Shown here piece by piece: positions 37,495 to 47,912 of a stretch of 64,000 nt of DNA. The notes below the pieces were generated by a model, which worked only from the letters and a program-made list of their open reading frames with translations, was not told the DNA's origin and did not search any database. The translations under genes and the position numbers were made by a program. This DNA comes from Allobosea vaviloviae. Its GTDB lineage: Bacteria; Pseudomonadota; Alphaproteobacteria; Rhizobiales; Beijerinckiaceae. Position 1 is the stretch's first letter, and each line of letters starts with the position of its first letter. The stretch spans positions 62,001 through 126,000 of the forward strand of contig NZ_LGSZ01000048.1 in the NCBI RefSeq assembly GCF_001298265.1. The letters are read 5' to 3'.

Positions 37495-38323
37495 GTTTTC
37501 TCAAACGCTTCTGCCGCAATCGCGGCGCCGTCCTCGGGCTGGTCATCCTGCTCGCCGTCATCGCCTTCGCTTTGCTGGCCCCGACGCTCTATCCGCAATC
37601 GCCCTGGCGGCCGGTCGGGCGGCCGTTCCTGGCGCCGTTCACGATGGAGCGCTTCCCGCTCGGCACGGATACGCTGGGCCGCAACCTCGCCTCCGGCCTC
37701 GTCCATGGCGCGCGCGTCTCGCTGATGATCGGCGTGGTGTCGACGCTGGTCGCGCTGCTGATCGGCGTGCCGCTGGGCGCCGCGGCCGGCTATGCGGGCG
37801 GGTTCGTCGACGATGCGCTGATGCGCTTCACTGAGTTTTTCCAGACGATCCCTTCGTTTGCTCTGGCGATCGTGCTGGTCGCGATCCTGCAGCCGCAGCT
37901 CGGCTCGATCGTGCTCGCCATCGGGGTCGTGTCCTGGCCGCCAGTGGCGCGGCTGGTGCGCGGCGAGGTGCTGTCGCTGAAATCGCGCGAATATGTCCAG
38001 GCTGCCGTCACCATCGGCCAGTCGACGCCGCGCATCATCTTCAGCCAGGTCCTGCCCAACACCATCGCGCCGATCATCGTGATGGGCTCGCTGATGATCG
38101 GCTCGGCGATCCTGCTGGAATCGGCGCTCTCCTTCCTCGGGCTCGGCGACCCCAACCTGATGAGCTGGGGCTATATGGTCGGGGCCGGGCGCACGCGCCT
38201 GCTCGATGCCTGGTGGATCTCGTTCTTCCCGGGCTTCGCGATCTTCCTGACCGTGCTGGCGCTCAACCTCGCCGGTGAGGGCCTGAACGACGCGCTGAAC
38301 CCGCGCCTGGCGAGGGGGCGGGA

Positions 38324-38327
<4 letters not shown>
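37491..38327 (+). CDS. ABC importer permease, DppC family
   Basis: A 278-residue permease. Family marks are FPLGTDTLGRNLASGLVHGA after the first helix, the EAA loop region EYVQAAVTIGQSTPRIIFSQ and the end GEGLNDALNPRL. GTG start overlapping the DppB-like stop by 4 bp; stop overlaps the ATPase start by 4 bp (ATGA). It completes the membrane channel of the peptide-type importer. Confidence 0.92.
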
Positions 38328-39964
<1,637 letters not shown>

Positions 39965-39998
39965 GCGCGTTCGTCACCGCCCCGCCGTCGGCAAGACG

Positions 39999-40286
39999 TC
40001 AGGCCAGTTCAAGCCTGATGCTGCGCCCGACTGCCTTCGCAGCGCGCTGCAGCGTATCGAGGGTGACATTCCCATCGTCGGGATTTAGCACGCGACTCAG
40101 CTGGCGGCGGCTGGTCTCCATCTTGGCCGCCATGTCGGTCTTGCTGATATTCCGATCGCGCATGGCTTGCTGCAGCTGCCAAGCGATCACGCGCTTGACA
40201 GCCGCCGATGTCACCTGATCGTTGATCCCCTCCTCGTTCAGGAAGTCGTCAAGCGTCGGCCCTCTGTGAGGGTTGTTCGTCTTCAT
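39999..40286 (-). CDS. higA: HigA-type antitoxin (XRE helix-turn-helix)
   Basis: A 95-residue XRE-family protein. The helix-turn-helix covers about residues 45-80 (ISKTDMAAKMETSRRQLSRV then DGNVTLDTLQRAAKAVGR). It follows the toxin gene by 13 bp on the same strand, the reversed toxin-first order typical of higBA. It should neutralise the toxin and repress the shared promoter. The pair is less GC-rich than its neighbours, suggesting acquisition. Confidence 0.85.
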   Translation of the reverse strand: MKTNNPHRGPTLDDFLNEEGINDQVTSAAVKRVIAWQLQQAMRDRNISKTDMAAKMETSRRQLSRVLNPDDGNVTLDTLQRAAKAVGRSIRLELA

Positions 40287-40299
40287 GAATCTCTCTCGG

Positions 40300-40644
40300 T
40301 TACGTTTTTTTCGCTGCGAGGTATGCGGCTTTCCTCTTGTTCGCGAGGGCTATCGTACCTGCCGGCGTTGTCCTTGTTTTCTTGATGAACCCCTCGACAA
40401 CGACCAAATCGGTTTCGTCCTGGAAGAAAATCAAACGGGCCTCGGTTTTGCTCGGCAGGCTGCTACGGACCTCGAAAAGACCTTTACCGAGCGGACGGCA
40501 AAGGGGCATCCCCAATGGGAAGCCGTACTGAACGACGCGCAGGTCTTCACCGATAACGGCTCTTTCTTCCCTGCTTAAATCTCTAAGCCATTCTAAAACT
40601 GGCGAATTGTCGCTTGTTGTCTTAAAAAATACGACGGTAAACAT
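40300..40644 (-). CDS. higB: HigB/RelE-type toxin (phage Gp49-like family)
   Basis: A 114-residue RelE-superfamily toxin of the Gp49-like/HigB branch. Diagnostic parts: SPVLEWLRDLSREERAVIGE, the PLGKGLFEVRSSL strand and ARLIFFQDETDLVVVEGFIK followed by a Lys-rich C-terminus. Family members cut mRNA on the ribosome. It is the first gene of the pair, with a palindrome-containing promoter 70-90 bp upstream. The module is inserted, inverted, between the ABC operon and the M20 peptidase gene. Confidence 0.85.
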   Translation of the reverse strand: MFTVVFFKTTSDNSPVLEWLRDLSREERAVIGEDLRVVQYGFPLGMPLCRPLGKGLFEVRSSLPSKTEARLIFFQDETDLVVVEGFIKKTRTTPAGTIALANKRKAAYLAAKKT

Positions 40645-40708
40645 TGACCTGAAAATCCTTAGTCTGATTCAATCGCTCTCTCCAATGTCCGAGTTCGTTA
40701 CAGTAGAA

Positions 40709-40737
40709 TATGTGCCATATATGGCCCATTTTGTCAA
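40709..40737 (-). promoter_or_regulatory. higBA promoter with overlapping operator
   Basis: On the minus strand TTGACA (40737-40732) is followed by the perfect 12-bp palindrome GCCATATATGGC (40714-40725) in the spacer and an AT-rich -10 region beyond it (CATATT, 19-base spacing). A dimeric antitoxin bound here would block RNA polymerase, as expected for autoregulation. The -10 assignment is uncertain. Confidence 0.5.
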
Positions 40738-40783
40738 GCATAGTCCTGCCGAAACGTCGTTGTCCTTGACGGAGCCCAATCCC

Positions 40784-42073
40784 ATGCCGCTCGACCCCGC
40801 CCTCCGCGACAAGATCCTGGCTTCCGTCGAGGCCGGCTTTGCCGAGCAGATCGCCTTCACGCAGGAGCTGATCCGCTTTCCCTCGCTGCGCGGCGAGGAG
40901 CATGCCTGCCAGGACTTCGTCTTCCGGGCGCTAAGGGATCGCGGCTTCACCATGGACCGCTTCCACATGGACCGCGACCTGATCGCGGCCCATCCGGGCG
41001 GGGCGCCGTTCTCGGACAGCCATTCCGAGGCGCCGATCGTCGTCGGCATCCATCACCCCCGCAACGAGACCGGCCGGTCGCTGATCCTGCAGGCGCATGT
41101 CGACGTGGTGCCGACCGGGCCCGCCGACCAGTGGACCCATGCACCTTTCGACCCCGTGATCGAGGGCGACTGGCTCTATGGCCGCGGCGGTGCCGACATG
41201 AAGGCCGGGCATGGCGCCAATTTCGCCTGCCTGGACGCGCTCCGGCGCATCGGCCTGCAGCCGGCGGCGACGCTCTATCTGGAGTCGGTCGTCGAGGAGG
41301 AGTCCACCGGCAACGGCGCGCTGATGACGCACTTACGCGGCTATCGGGCCGAGGCCGCGCTCATCCCCGAGCCGGAATACGAGATGCTGTGCCGCGCCAA
41401 TGCCGGGGTGCTCTGGTTCCAGTTCGAGGTGCGCGGCGTGCCGGTGCATGTGCGCGAGATGGGTGCGGGCGCCAATGCGATCGATGCCGCCTATCGCGTG
41501 ATCGCGGCGTTGCGGACGCTGGAGGAGCAGTTCAACGCCGAGAAGGTCGGCCGGGAGCATTTCGAGAACGAAGCCCATCCGATCAACCTCAATATCGGTA
41601 AGATCGAGGGCGGCGACTGGGCGTCCTCGGTGCCGTGCTGGTGCAAGGTCGACTGCCGTGTCGGGCTGTATCCCGGCGTCAGTGCGCAGGAGACCGCCAA
41701 CCGGATCGAAGACTGCATCCGCACCGCCTCGCGCGGCGATGCCTTCCTCGCCAACAACCCGCCCAAGGTGACCTTCAACGGGTTCTGGGCCGAGGGCTAT
41801 GTGCTGGAGCCCGGCAGTGAAGCGGAAGCCGTGCTCGGCCGCGCCCATCAGGCCGCCATGGGCAAGCCGCTCGAGGCGTTCATGACGCCGGCCTATCTCG
41901 ATGCCCGCGTGCATGCGCTCTACGACAGGATTCCGGCGCTCTGCTACGGCCCCATGGGCGAGAACATCCATGCTTACGACGAGCGCGTCAGCCTCGCGTC
42001 ACTGAAGCGGATCACCGGGACGATGGCGCTGTTCGTGGCCGAATGGTGCGGCGTGGAAAGCCTCTCCGGCTAG
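40784..42073 (+). CDS. M20-family peptidase/deacylase (ArgE/DapE-like)
   Basis: A 429-residue M20 metallopeptidase. Zinc ligands and catalytic residues are visible: His105 and Asp107 in QAHVDVVPTG, Asp138 in GRGGADMKAG, Glu171/Glu172 in EEESTGNG. A lid domain follows and a late His occurs in YGPMGENIHAYDERV. It would cleave N-acyl amino acids or dipeptides in the cytoplasm, a natural partner for the peptide-type ABC importer upstream, from which it is separated by higBA. ATG at 40784 behind GGAG; open frame upstream of it overlaps the higBA promoter and is rejected. Confidence 0.88.
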   Translation: MPLDPALRDKILASVEAGFAEQIAFTQELIRFPSLRGEEHACQDFVFRALRDRGFTMDRFHMDRDLIAAHPGGAPFSDSHSEAPIVVGIHHPRNETGRSLILQAHVDVVPTGPADQWTHAPFDPVIEGDWLYGRGGADMKAGHGANFACLDALRRIGLQPAATLYLESVVEEESTGNGALMTHLRGYRAEAALIPEPEYEMLCRANAGVLWFQFEVRGVPVHVREMGAGANAIDAAYRVIAALRTLEEQFNAEKVGREHFENEAHPINLNIGKIEGGDWASSVPCWCKVDCRVGLYPGVSAQETANRIEDCIRTASRGDAFLANNPPKVTFNGFWAEGYVLEPGSEAEAVLGRAHQAAMGKPLEAFMTPAYLDARVHALYDRIPALCYGPMGENIHAYDERVSLASLKRITGTMALFVAEWCGVESLSG

Positions 42074-42248
42074 GAGGCCGGCACGAGTTAGTGCGCTCGC
42101 GATTTCGTCAACGTCGATCCTCAATTGCGACACGTTATTATGTGGAATGCTCTTTCCATATCACTGCATCGGCGCAATATTTGAATCGCTGATCGGCCGT
42201 GCGAATCGGCTGCGGCGGAGACGCTGGAGGCAAGGGCATCACCAGGCG

Positions 42249-42692
42249 ATGAAGAAGATAAAGCGCGCCCCCGGCGAAATCCGAGCGCAGATCGCAGCCA
42301 TGCCGATCCGGCGCCTGGCGGACGGCTCGATGGAGATCCTGCTCGTGACCTCGCGCACGACGCATCGCTGGATCGTCCCCAAGGGCTGGCCGATCAAGGG
42401 GCTGACGGCTCCCGAAGCGGCTGCGCGCGAAGCCTTCGAGGAGGCCGGCGTCGTTGGCCGCATCGTGCCGGAGCCAGCCGGCAGTTACATCTACTGGAAG
42501 CGGATGTCGGACCATTTCGCCCTGTGCGAGGTCACCCTCTATCTGCTGGAGGTCGAACGCCAGCTCCCAAGCTGGGCGGAGCAGGGCCAGCGTCAGGTGC
42601 AATGGTTCCAGCCCGACGACGCGGCCGATCTCGTCGACGAGCCCGAACTTGCGACGGCCATACGCAATCTGACGGGCGTGCTCGTCAGCTGA
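42249..42692 (+). CDS. Nudix hydrolase
   Basis: A 147-residue Nudix protein. The core of the Nudix helix, REAFEEAG (60-67), follows PKGWPIKGLTAPEAA; the leading Glu of the textbook signature is not at its usual place, as in diphosphoinositol-polyphosphate/diadenosine-polyphosphate hydrolase-like bacterial members. The preceding RWIVPKGW matches that group. I start at the ATG 42249 (MKKIKRAPGE); an ATG at 42147 would add 34 basic, unconserved residues. Substrate unknown. It converges with the Na/Pi cotransporter gene. Confidence 0.85.
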   Translation: MKKIKRAPGEIRAQIAAMPIRRLADGSMEILLVTSRTTHRWIVPKGWPIKGLTAPEAAAREAFEEAGVVGRIVPEPAGSYIYWKRMSDHFALCEVTLYLLEVERQLPSWAEQGQRQVQWFQPDDAADLVDEPELATAIRNLTGVLVS

Positions 42693-42729
42693 GATTCGCC
42701 CGGCCAGGTCCGGGCGACCCGCTTTCCGC

Positions 42730-44451
42730 TCAGTGGCCGGTCTGCGGTGATGGCACGAGCAGGTCTCGCTCCTGGCGCCGCGCTTCCTTGGTCTCCATGA
42801 GCCGGCTTTCGCGCAGCGCATTGGCGCTTTCCAGGATCGGATAGCCGATCGAGGCGATATGGCCGTGGATTCGCTTGAGATCGCGGATGATGTCGAGATG
42901 GATCGCGCTGGTCTCGATCGATTCCGGCCGGCCGCTGCGCAGCCTCTGGAAGTGGCTTTCGGTGGCGCGCCGCTCAGCGTCGCGCATCGTCGCCTTCTCG
43001 GCGAAGAGCTGGCGCGCCAAGGCAAGGTCTCGTGTCGCGAAGACGTTGAGCGCGAGCACCAGCCCCGACGAAACGCGCTGGTGGAACTCGCGGATCTCGA
43101 CCAGCCCCTCCGGCGAGAAGGCATAGCGCTTGCGGATCTTCTTCTCGGCCAGCTCGCGCAGGTTCTTGTCGATGATGTCGCCGATATGCTCGAGATTGGT
43201 GATCAGCGTGATGATCTCGAGCAGGCGGCGGCCTTCCTCGTCAGTGAGTTCGTTGCGCGACACACGGACGAGATAAAGCTTGATCGCCTCGTGGATCGAA
43301 TCGACGCCGTCATCCGCCTGCGCGATGGCGCGTGACAGCTTCAACTCATCCTTTTCCAGCAGCGTCATCGTGTCCCGCAGCATGAGCTCGACGCGATCGC
43401 CCAGATGCAGCGCCTCACGCATGGCGCAGGCGAGTGCCTCCGTGGGCGAGTCGAGCACATTGGGATCGAGATAACGCGGCGTCACGGTCGCCTCCGCCGT
43501 CTCCTTGGCGGGCATGAAGCGATCGACCAGCGCAGCGATCGGCGTGACGAAGGGCAGGAAGAGCAGCGCGCCGACCAGGTTCAGGGCGACATGGAACTCG
43601 ATGGCGAGGCGGCTGTCGGGCGATGGCAAGGCCATCAGCCAGCCCGAGAGCGGCCCGACGAAGGGCAGCACGATCAGAGCCAGGGCGAGGCGCGTCAGCA
43701 GATTGCCGACGGCGGCGCGGCGCTGGGCCACCGGCGCGCCGAGTTGGTCGAGCACCGGGATCAGGGCATTGCCGAGATTGGCGCCGATCACCAGAGTCAG
43801 TGCGGTCGCTGGCGGGAACAGGCCAGAGGCGGCGAAGGTTGCGATGAGCAGGATGACCGCGATGCTGGAATGGGTCAGCCAGGTCGCGGCGACGGCGACG
43901 AGCGCGGCGAGCAGCGGCTCGTTGCCGAGCGCGCCGAGCAGGGTCCGGAAGGTCGGTGACTGGGCGAGCGGCGCCGCTGCCGTGTTGAGTTCGATCAGCG
44001 AGAGCAGGATCAGGCCGATGCCGACCAGCACACGGCCGATATTGCGGGCGCGGTCCATCGCCTCGTGGCCGAGATAGAGCGCGACGCCGAGCGCCAGCAG
44101 CAGCCCCCAGAGCCAGCCTAGATCCATCGAGATGACGAAGGCGGCCAGCGAGGTGCCGAGATTGGCGCCGAGCAGGACAGCGAGCGCCATGGCCGGCGCG
44201 ATCAGCTTGCGTCCTGCGAAGGACGAGACCAGCAGCGTCGTCGCCGTCGAGCTTTGCAGCACGATCGTGACGGCGGCGCCGCTGCCAAAGGAGGCGAGGC
44301 GGTTCTTGGTGAAGGTCTGGAGCGCCTGGCGCAGCGACGAGCCGAAGGCGCGCATCGCGCCCGTGCGCACCAGCCTGACAGACCAGATCAGCAGCGCGAC
44401 ACCGCCGGCGAGGTGGATCAGAATCGTGGTCGCGCTGTCGCTCGTCGTCAT
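42730..44451 (-). CDS. Na/Pi cotransporter family protein with PhoU-like C-terminus
   Basis: A 573-residue NptA/YjbB-type protein. The membrane half (about 1-310) holds two inverted Na/Pi repeats with SAVTIVLQSS-like elements: GAAVTIVLQSSTATTLLVSS and THSSIAVILLIATFAASG, plus GANLGTSLAAF and GANLGNALIPVL. The cytoplasmic half (about 340-560) is helical and PhoU-like. Bacterial members move phosphate, often outward. It stands alone between a Nudix gene and the AfuABC-like operon; the latter may also supply phosphate esters, so a link to phosphate balance is possible. Confidence 0.9.
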   Translation of the reverse strand: MTTSDSATTILIHLAGGVALLIWSVRLVRTGAMRAFGSSLRQALQTFTKNRLASFGSGAAVTIVLQSSTATTLLVSSFAGRKLIAPAMALAVLLGANLGTSLAAFVISMDLGWLWGLLLALGVALYLGHEAMDRARNIGRVLVGIGLILLSLIELNTAAAPLAQSPTFRTLLGALGNEPLLAALVAVAATWLTHSSIAVILLIATFAASGLFPPATALTLVIGANLGNALIPVLDQLGAPVAQRRAAVGNLLTRLALALIVLPFVGPLSGWLMALPSPDSRLAIEFHVALNLVGALLFLPFVTPIAALVDRFMPAKETAEATVTPRYLDPNVLDSPTEALACAMREALHLGDRVELMLRDTMTLLEKDELKLSRAIAQADDGVDSIHEAIKLYLVRVSRNELTDEEGRRLLEIITLITNLEHIGDIIDKNLRELAEKKIRKRYAFSPEGLVEIREFHQRVSSGLVLALNVFATRDLALARQLFAEKATMRDAERRATESHFQRLRSGRPESIETSAIHLDIIRDLKRIHGHIASIGYPILESANALRESRLMETKEARRQERDLLVPSPQTGH

Positions 44452-44601
44452 CGCCGCAGGGTCTTTCTCCGTGTCAGGGGTCGAGAGTACCTCTGAATCG
44501 CTACATTTTCATTAGCCAACTCATCGTTCATGCCAGCGAAACGTGCTGATTTTGCGGCAAAGCGGCCGGCATTTTTGCGCAGATGCGGTGTTTTTGCCGA
44601 T

Positions 44602-45669
44602 TCAAGCGGGCGGAATCAGCGTCACACCGGAGCCGGCGAAGGAAAGGCTGACCGGCGTCCCAGGCTCCAGCATCGCGTGATGGCCGTACTGGATGACGAA
44701 GAGCTCGCCGACCGGCGTCTCGACCATGATGTCGAGATGGTTGCCGAGATAGGCGCATTTGCTGATCGTGCCGGGCAATGAGGACTGCCCCACCTGCCCC
44801 GACAGCAACAGGCTTTCCGGCCGGATCGCCACCTTGGCCGGGCCTGGGCCGAGCCCGCGTGCCGGCAGGGACACGCTGGCTGGACCGATGGCGACGTCGG
44901 CGCGACCATCGACGACGGCCGTGACAGTGACGTCGATCAGGTTGGCGTCGCCGATGAAGTCGGCGACGAAGGCGTTGGCCGGCTCCTCGTAGAGCGCGCG
45001 CGGCGCGCCCTGTTGGGCGATCTTCGCGTTCGACATCACGATGATCTTGTCGGAGACGGCCAGCGCCTCCTCCTGATCATGCGTGACATAGGCGACGGTC
45101 AGGTTGAGGTCCTGCTGCAGCTCGCGAATCTCCTCGCGGACACGGCGGCGCAGCTTGGCATCGAGGTTGGAGAGCGGCTCGTCGAAGAGCAGGACCTGCG
45201 GCTCCAGAACCAGCGCGCGCGCCACGGCGACACGCTGCTGCTGGCCGCCGGACAATTCGGACGGGTAGCGGTTCTCGAAGCCCTTCAGGCCGACCAGCGC
45301 GAGCTTGTCCAGCGCCATCTCGCGGGACTTCTCCTTGCCGAGCCCCTTCACGGTCGGGCCGTATGCCGCGTTCTCCAGCACGCTCATATGCGGAAACAGC
45401 GCATAGGACTGGAAGACCATGCTGACGTCGCGGTCGGCGGCCGAGAGCCTGGTCACGTCCTGCCCGCCGATCAGTATCTGGCCATCGCTGGCGATCTCCA
45501 GGCCTGCGATCATGCGCAGCGTCGTGGTCTTGCCGCAGCCGGACGGGCCGAGCAGCGTCACCAGCTTGCCGGCCTCGACGGTGAAGCTGACATTGTCGAC
45601 CGCCGTCACGCTGCCATAGCGCATCGAGACATTGCGGAATTCGACGGATGCGGGGCCGGCCTTGGTCAA
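44602..45669 (-). CDS. ABC importer ATPase, FbpC/AfuC type
   Basis: A 355-residue ATPase with Walker A GPSGCGKTT, signature LSGGQQQR, Walker B VLLFDEPLSNLD and a C-terminal TOBE region (about 280-350). The start is TTG at 45669: GGGAG lies seven bases upstream and the TTG overlaps the permease stop as TTGA, the usual 4-bp coupling in a rare form. Frame continuing upstream to 47946 is only a shadow of the permease gene. It completes the three-part importer and is the last gene of its operon. Confidence 0.92.
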   Translation of the reverse strand: MTKAGPASVEFRNVSMRYGSVTAVDNVSFTVEAGKLVTLLGPSGCGKTTTLRMIAGLEIASDGQILIGGQDVTRLSAADRDVSMVFQSYALFPHMSVLENAAYGPTVKGLGKEKSREMALDKLALVGLKGFENRYPSELSGGQQQRVAVARALVLEPQVLLFDEPLSNLDAKLRRRVREEIRELQQDLNLTVAYVTHDQEEALAVSDKIIVMSNAKIAQQGAPRALYEEPANAFVADFIGDANLIDVTVTAVVDGRADVAIGPASVSLPARGLGPGPAKVAIRPESLLLSGQVGQSSLPGTISKCAYLGNHLDIMVETPVGELFVIQYGHHAMLEPGTPVSLSFAGSGVTLIPPA

Positions 45670-47882
45670 CTTGCTGCTCCCTGCGTGATGGGGTCGGACA
45701 CCGAGCTGTTGAGCGCGGCGACCTTGCGACGGCCGAGCTTGCGCTCGCCGACGCCGAGCTGGATCAATCCGATGCCGAAGGCCATGAAGACGATCAGAAC
45801 GGAGGAATAGGCGATGGCCAGGCCGAACTCGCCGGCCTCGACGCGCCCGACGATATAGGCCGTGGCGAGGTTGTACTCGGCCGAGACCAGGAAGATCACG
45901 GCGCTGACCGCCGTCATCGAGCGCACGAAGGAATAGACCAGCGCCGAGACCAGCGCCGGCCGCAGCAGCGGCAGCACGACCCGCCAGAGCGTGGTGAAGC
46001 TGCGGGCGCGCAGCGTCGTCGAGGCCTCGTCGAGGCTCTTGTCGATCTGCGAGAGGCCGGCGATGCCGGAGCGCACGCCGACGGGCATGTTGCGGAAGAC
46101 GAAGGCGATGATCAGGATCAGGCCGGTGCCGGTGATCTCGATCGGCGGGACGTTGAAGGCCAGGATATAGGCGACGCCGAGCACGGTTCCGGGAATGGCG
46201 AAGGACAGCATCGTCGCGAATTCGAGCATTCCGCGCCCTCCGAATTTCTGGCGCGTCAGCAGATAGGCCGTGAGCAGGCCGATCACCGCCGTCAGCGGCG
46301 CCGAGATCGCTGCGACCTTGATCGTCGTGAAGAAGGAGTTCCAGGCCGAGCCCTGGAAATAGATGCCGTTGCTGAAGTCGATGGCGAATCCGGTGGCGTA
46401 GTGCTCCAGCGTCGGGGTGTGGTTGCGTCCCATCGACTTCACGAAGCCGCCGACGAGGATGACGAGGTAGATCACGAAGGTCAGCGCGACCCAGGGCACG
46501 ATCGCGGTCGTGGCGAGCCAGGTGATGCGACGCGGCAGCGGGGTCGGCAGGCCGGAATCGCCCTTGCCGGTGACGGTCGTGTAGGATTTCCCGCCGAGCC
46601 AGCGCTGCTGCACCCAGAAGGCGCCGAGCGTGAAGGCAAGCAGGATGATGGCGAGCACCGCCGCCTGGCCCTGGTTGTAGGCAGCGCCGACCACGGCGAA
46701 GAAGATCTTGGTCGAGAGCACCTCGAAATTGCCGCCGAGCACCAGCGGATTGCCGAAATCGGCCATGCTTTCGACGAAGCCGAGCAGGAAGGCGTTGGCG
46801 ATGCCGGGCTTGAGCAGCGGCCAGGTCACGGTGCGGAAGGTCTGCCAGCGCTTGGCGCCGAGCGTCTGCGAAGCCTCCTCCAGGCTGGGCGAAATGCCCT
46901 GGACGACGCCGATCAGGACGAGGAAGGCGATCGGCGCGAAGGCCAGCACCTGCGCCAGCAAGACGCCCGGCAAACCGTAGAGCCAGCGCGAGCGGGCTAT
47001 GCCGAACCATTCGTACAGAAAGGTCGAGATCACGCCGGCCCGGCCGAAAAGCAGGATCAGCGCCAGGCCGATGACGAAGGGCGGGGTGATGATCGGCAGC
47101 ACCGTCAGCGCCCGCATCACGCGCTTTCCGGGCATGCCGGTGCGCAGGATCAAGAGCGCGCAGGCGAGGCCGAGCAGGGTCGTGATCACGCCGCAGAGCA
47201 CGGCCAGCACCAGCGTGTTCCAGGCCACGCCGCAATTGACGTTGGCGCTGAGGCAGCCGAGCCCCCAGATCGAGGAATCGAAGAAGCGCGCGAAGAAGGC
47301 CGACGGCGCGAAGGCGCCGCTCTGGTCGACCAGCGCACTGCGCAGGATGGTCGAGACCGGAAAGAAGATGAACAGCCCGATCAGCAGGATGACGATGCCG
47401 ATCGAGCAGGTCGTGAACAGGTCGCCCCGGCAGATGCCGCGATAGGCCAAGCCATGGCAGAGCAGCAGCAGCAGCGCGACGACCGTGACGAAGGCGCCGC
47501 CGCCCATGCCGCGCTGCGTCGCGCCCGTGCTGCCGAGCAGGGCGGCGAGCCAGGGAATGCCCTGGTTTTCGAGCGCGATCGCAAAGCCTTGCGCGAAAAG
47601 CAGCGCCAGGCCGAGCGCGCCGGCCCAGATCAGGACCGTCGCGGTGCGGGCCGCGTCGCGGCTGGCGACGAAGGCGGTGATGGCCGCGAGCGCGGCGCCG
47701 ATGGGCAGGAGCCACGGCGCCTGCCCGGAGAGGCCGAGCGCAAGCGCGCTGCCGGCCTTGCCGAGCGGATAGCCGGCGGCCCAGTCCAGGCGCGTCAGGC
47801 TCATGCCCTCGACGAAGTACCAGGGCAGCACGGCATAGCCGAGCCAGCCGAGCAGCAGCGCAAGCTTCGTAGCGGAACGCAT
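45666..47882 (-). CDS. ABC importer fused permease, FbpB/AfuB type
   Basis: A 738-residue double permease. An N-terminal group of about four extra helices precedes two six-helix units, each with an EAA coupling loop (EEASQTLGAKRWQTFRTV and DEASTTLRARSFTTLWRV). This layout is that of ferric-iron/hexose-phosphate type permeases, with the N-terminal extension as in AfuB. The binding-protein gene lies 30 bp upstream and the ATPase start overlaps its stop. Confidence 0.92.
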   Translation of the reverse strand: MRSATKLALLLGWLGYAVLPWYFVEGMSLTRLDWAAGYPLGKAGSALALGLSGQAPWLLPIGAALAAITAFVASRDAARTATVLIWAGALGLALLFAQGFAIALENQGIPWLAALLGSTGATQRGMGGGAFVTVVALLLLLCHGLAYRGICRGDLFTTCSIGIVILLIGLFIFFPVSTILRSALVDQSGAFAPSAFFARFFDSSIWGLGCLSANVNCGVAWNTLVLAVLCGVITTLLGLACALLILRTGMPGKRVMRALTVLPIITPPFVIGLALILLFGRAGVISTFLYEWFGIARSRWLYGLPGVLLAQVLAFAPIAFLVLIGVVQGISPSLEEASQTLGAKRWQTFRTVTWPLLKPGIANAFLLGFVESMADFGNPLVLGGNFEVLSTKIFFAVVGAAYNQGQAAVLAIILLAFTLGAFWVQQRWLGGKSYTTVTGKGDSGLPTPLPRRITWLATTAIVPWVALTFVIYLVILVGGFVKSMGRNHTPTLEHYATGFAIDFSNGIYFQGSAWNSFFTTIKVAAISAPLTAVIGLLTAYLLTRQKFGGRGMLEFATMLSFAIPGTVLGVAYILAFNVPPIEITGTGLILIIAFVFRNMPVGVRSGIAGLSQIDKSLDEASTTLRARSFTTLWRVVLPLLRPALVSALVYSFVRSMTAVSAVIFLVSAEYNLATAYIVGRVEAGEFGLAIAYSSVLIVFMAFGIGLIQLGVGERKLGRRKVAALNSSVSDPITQGAAS

Positions 47883-47912
47883 CGATGCGGCTCCCAGCCG
47901 TCCGGGACGGAT

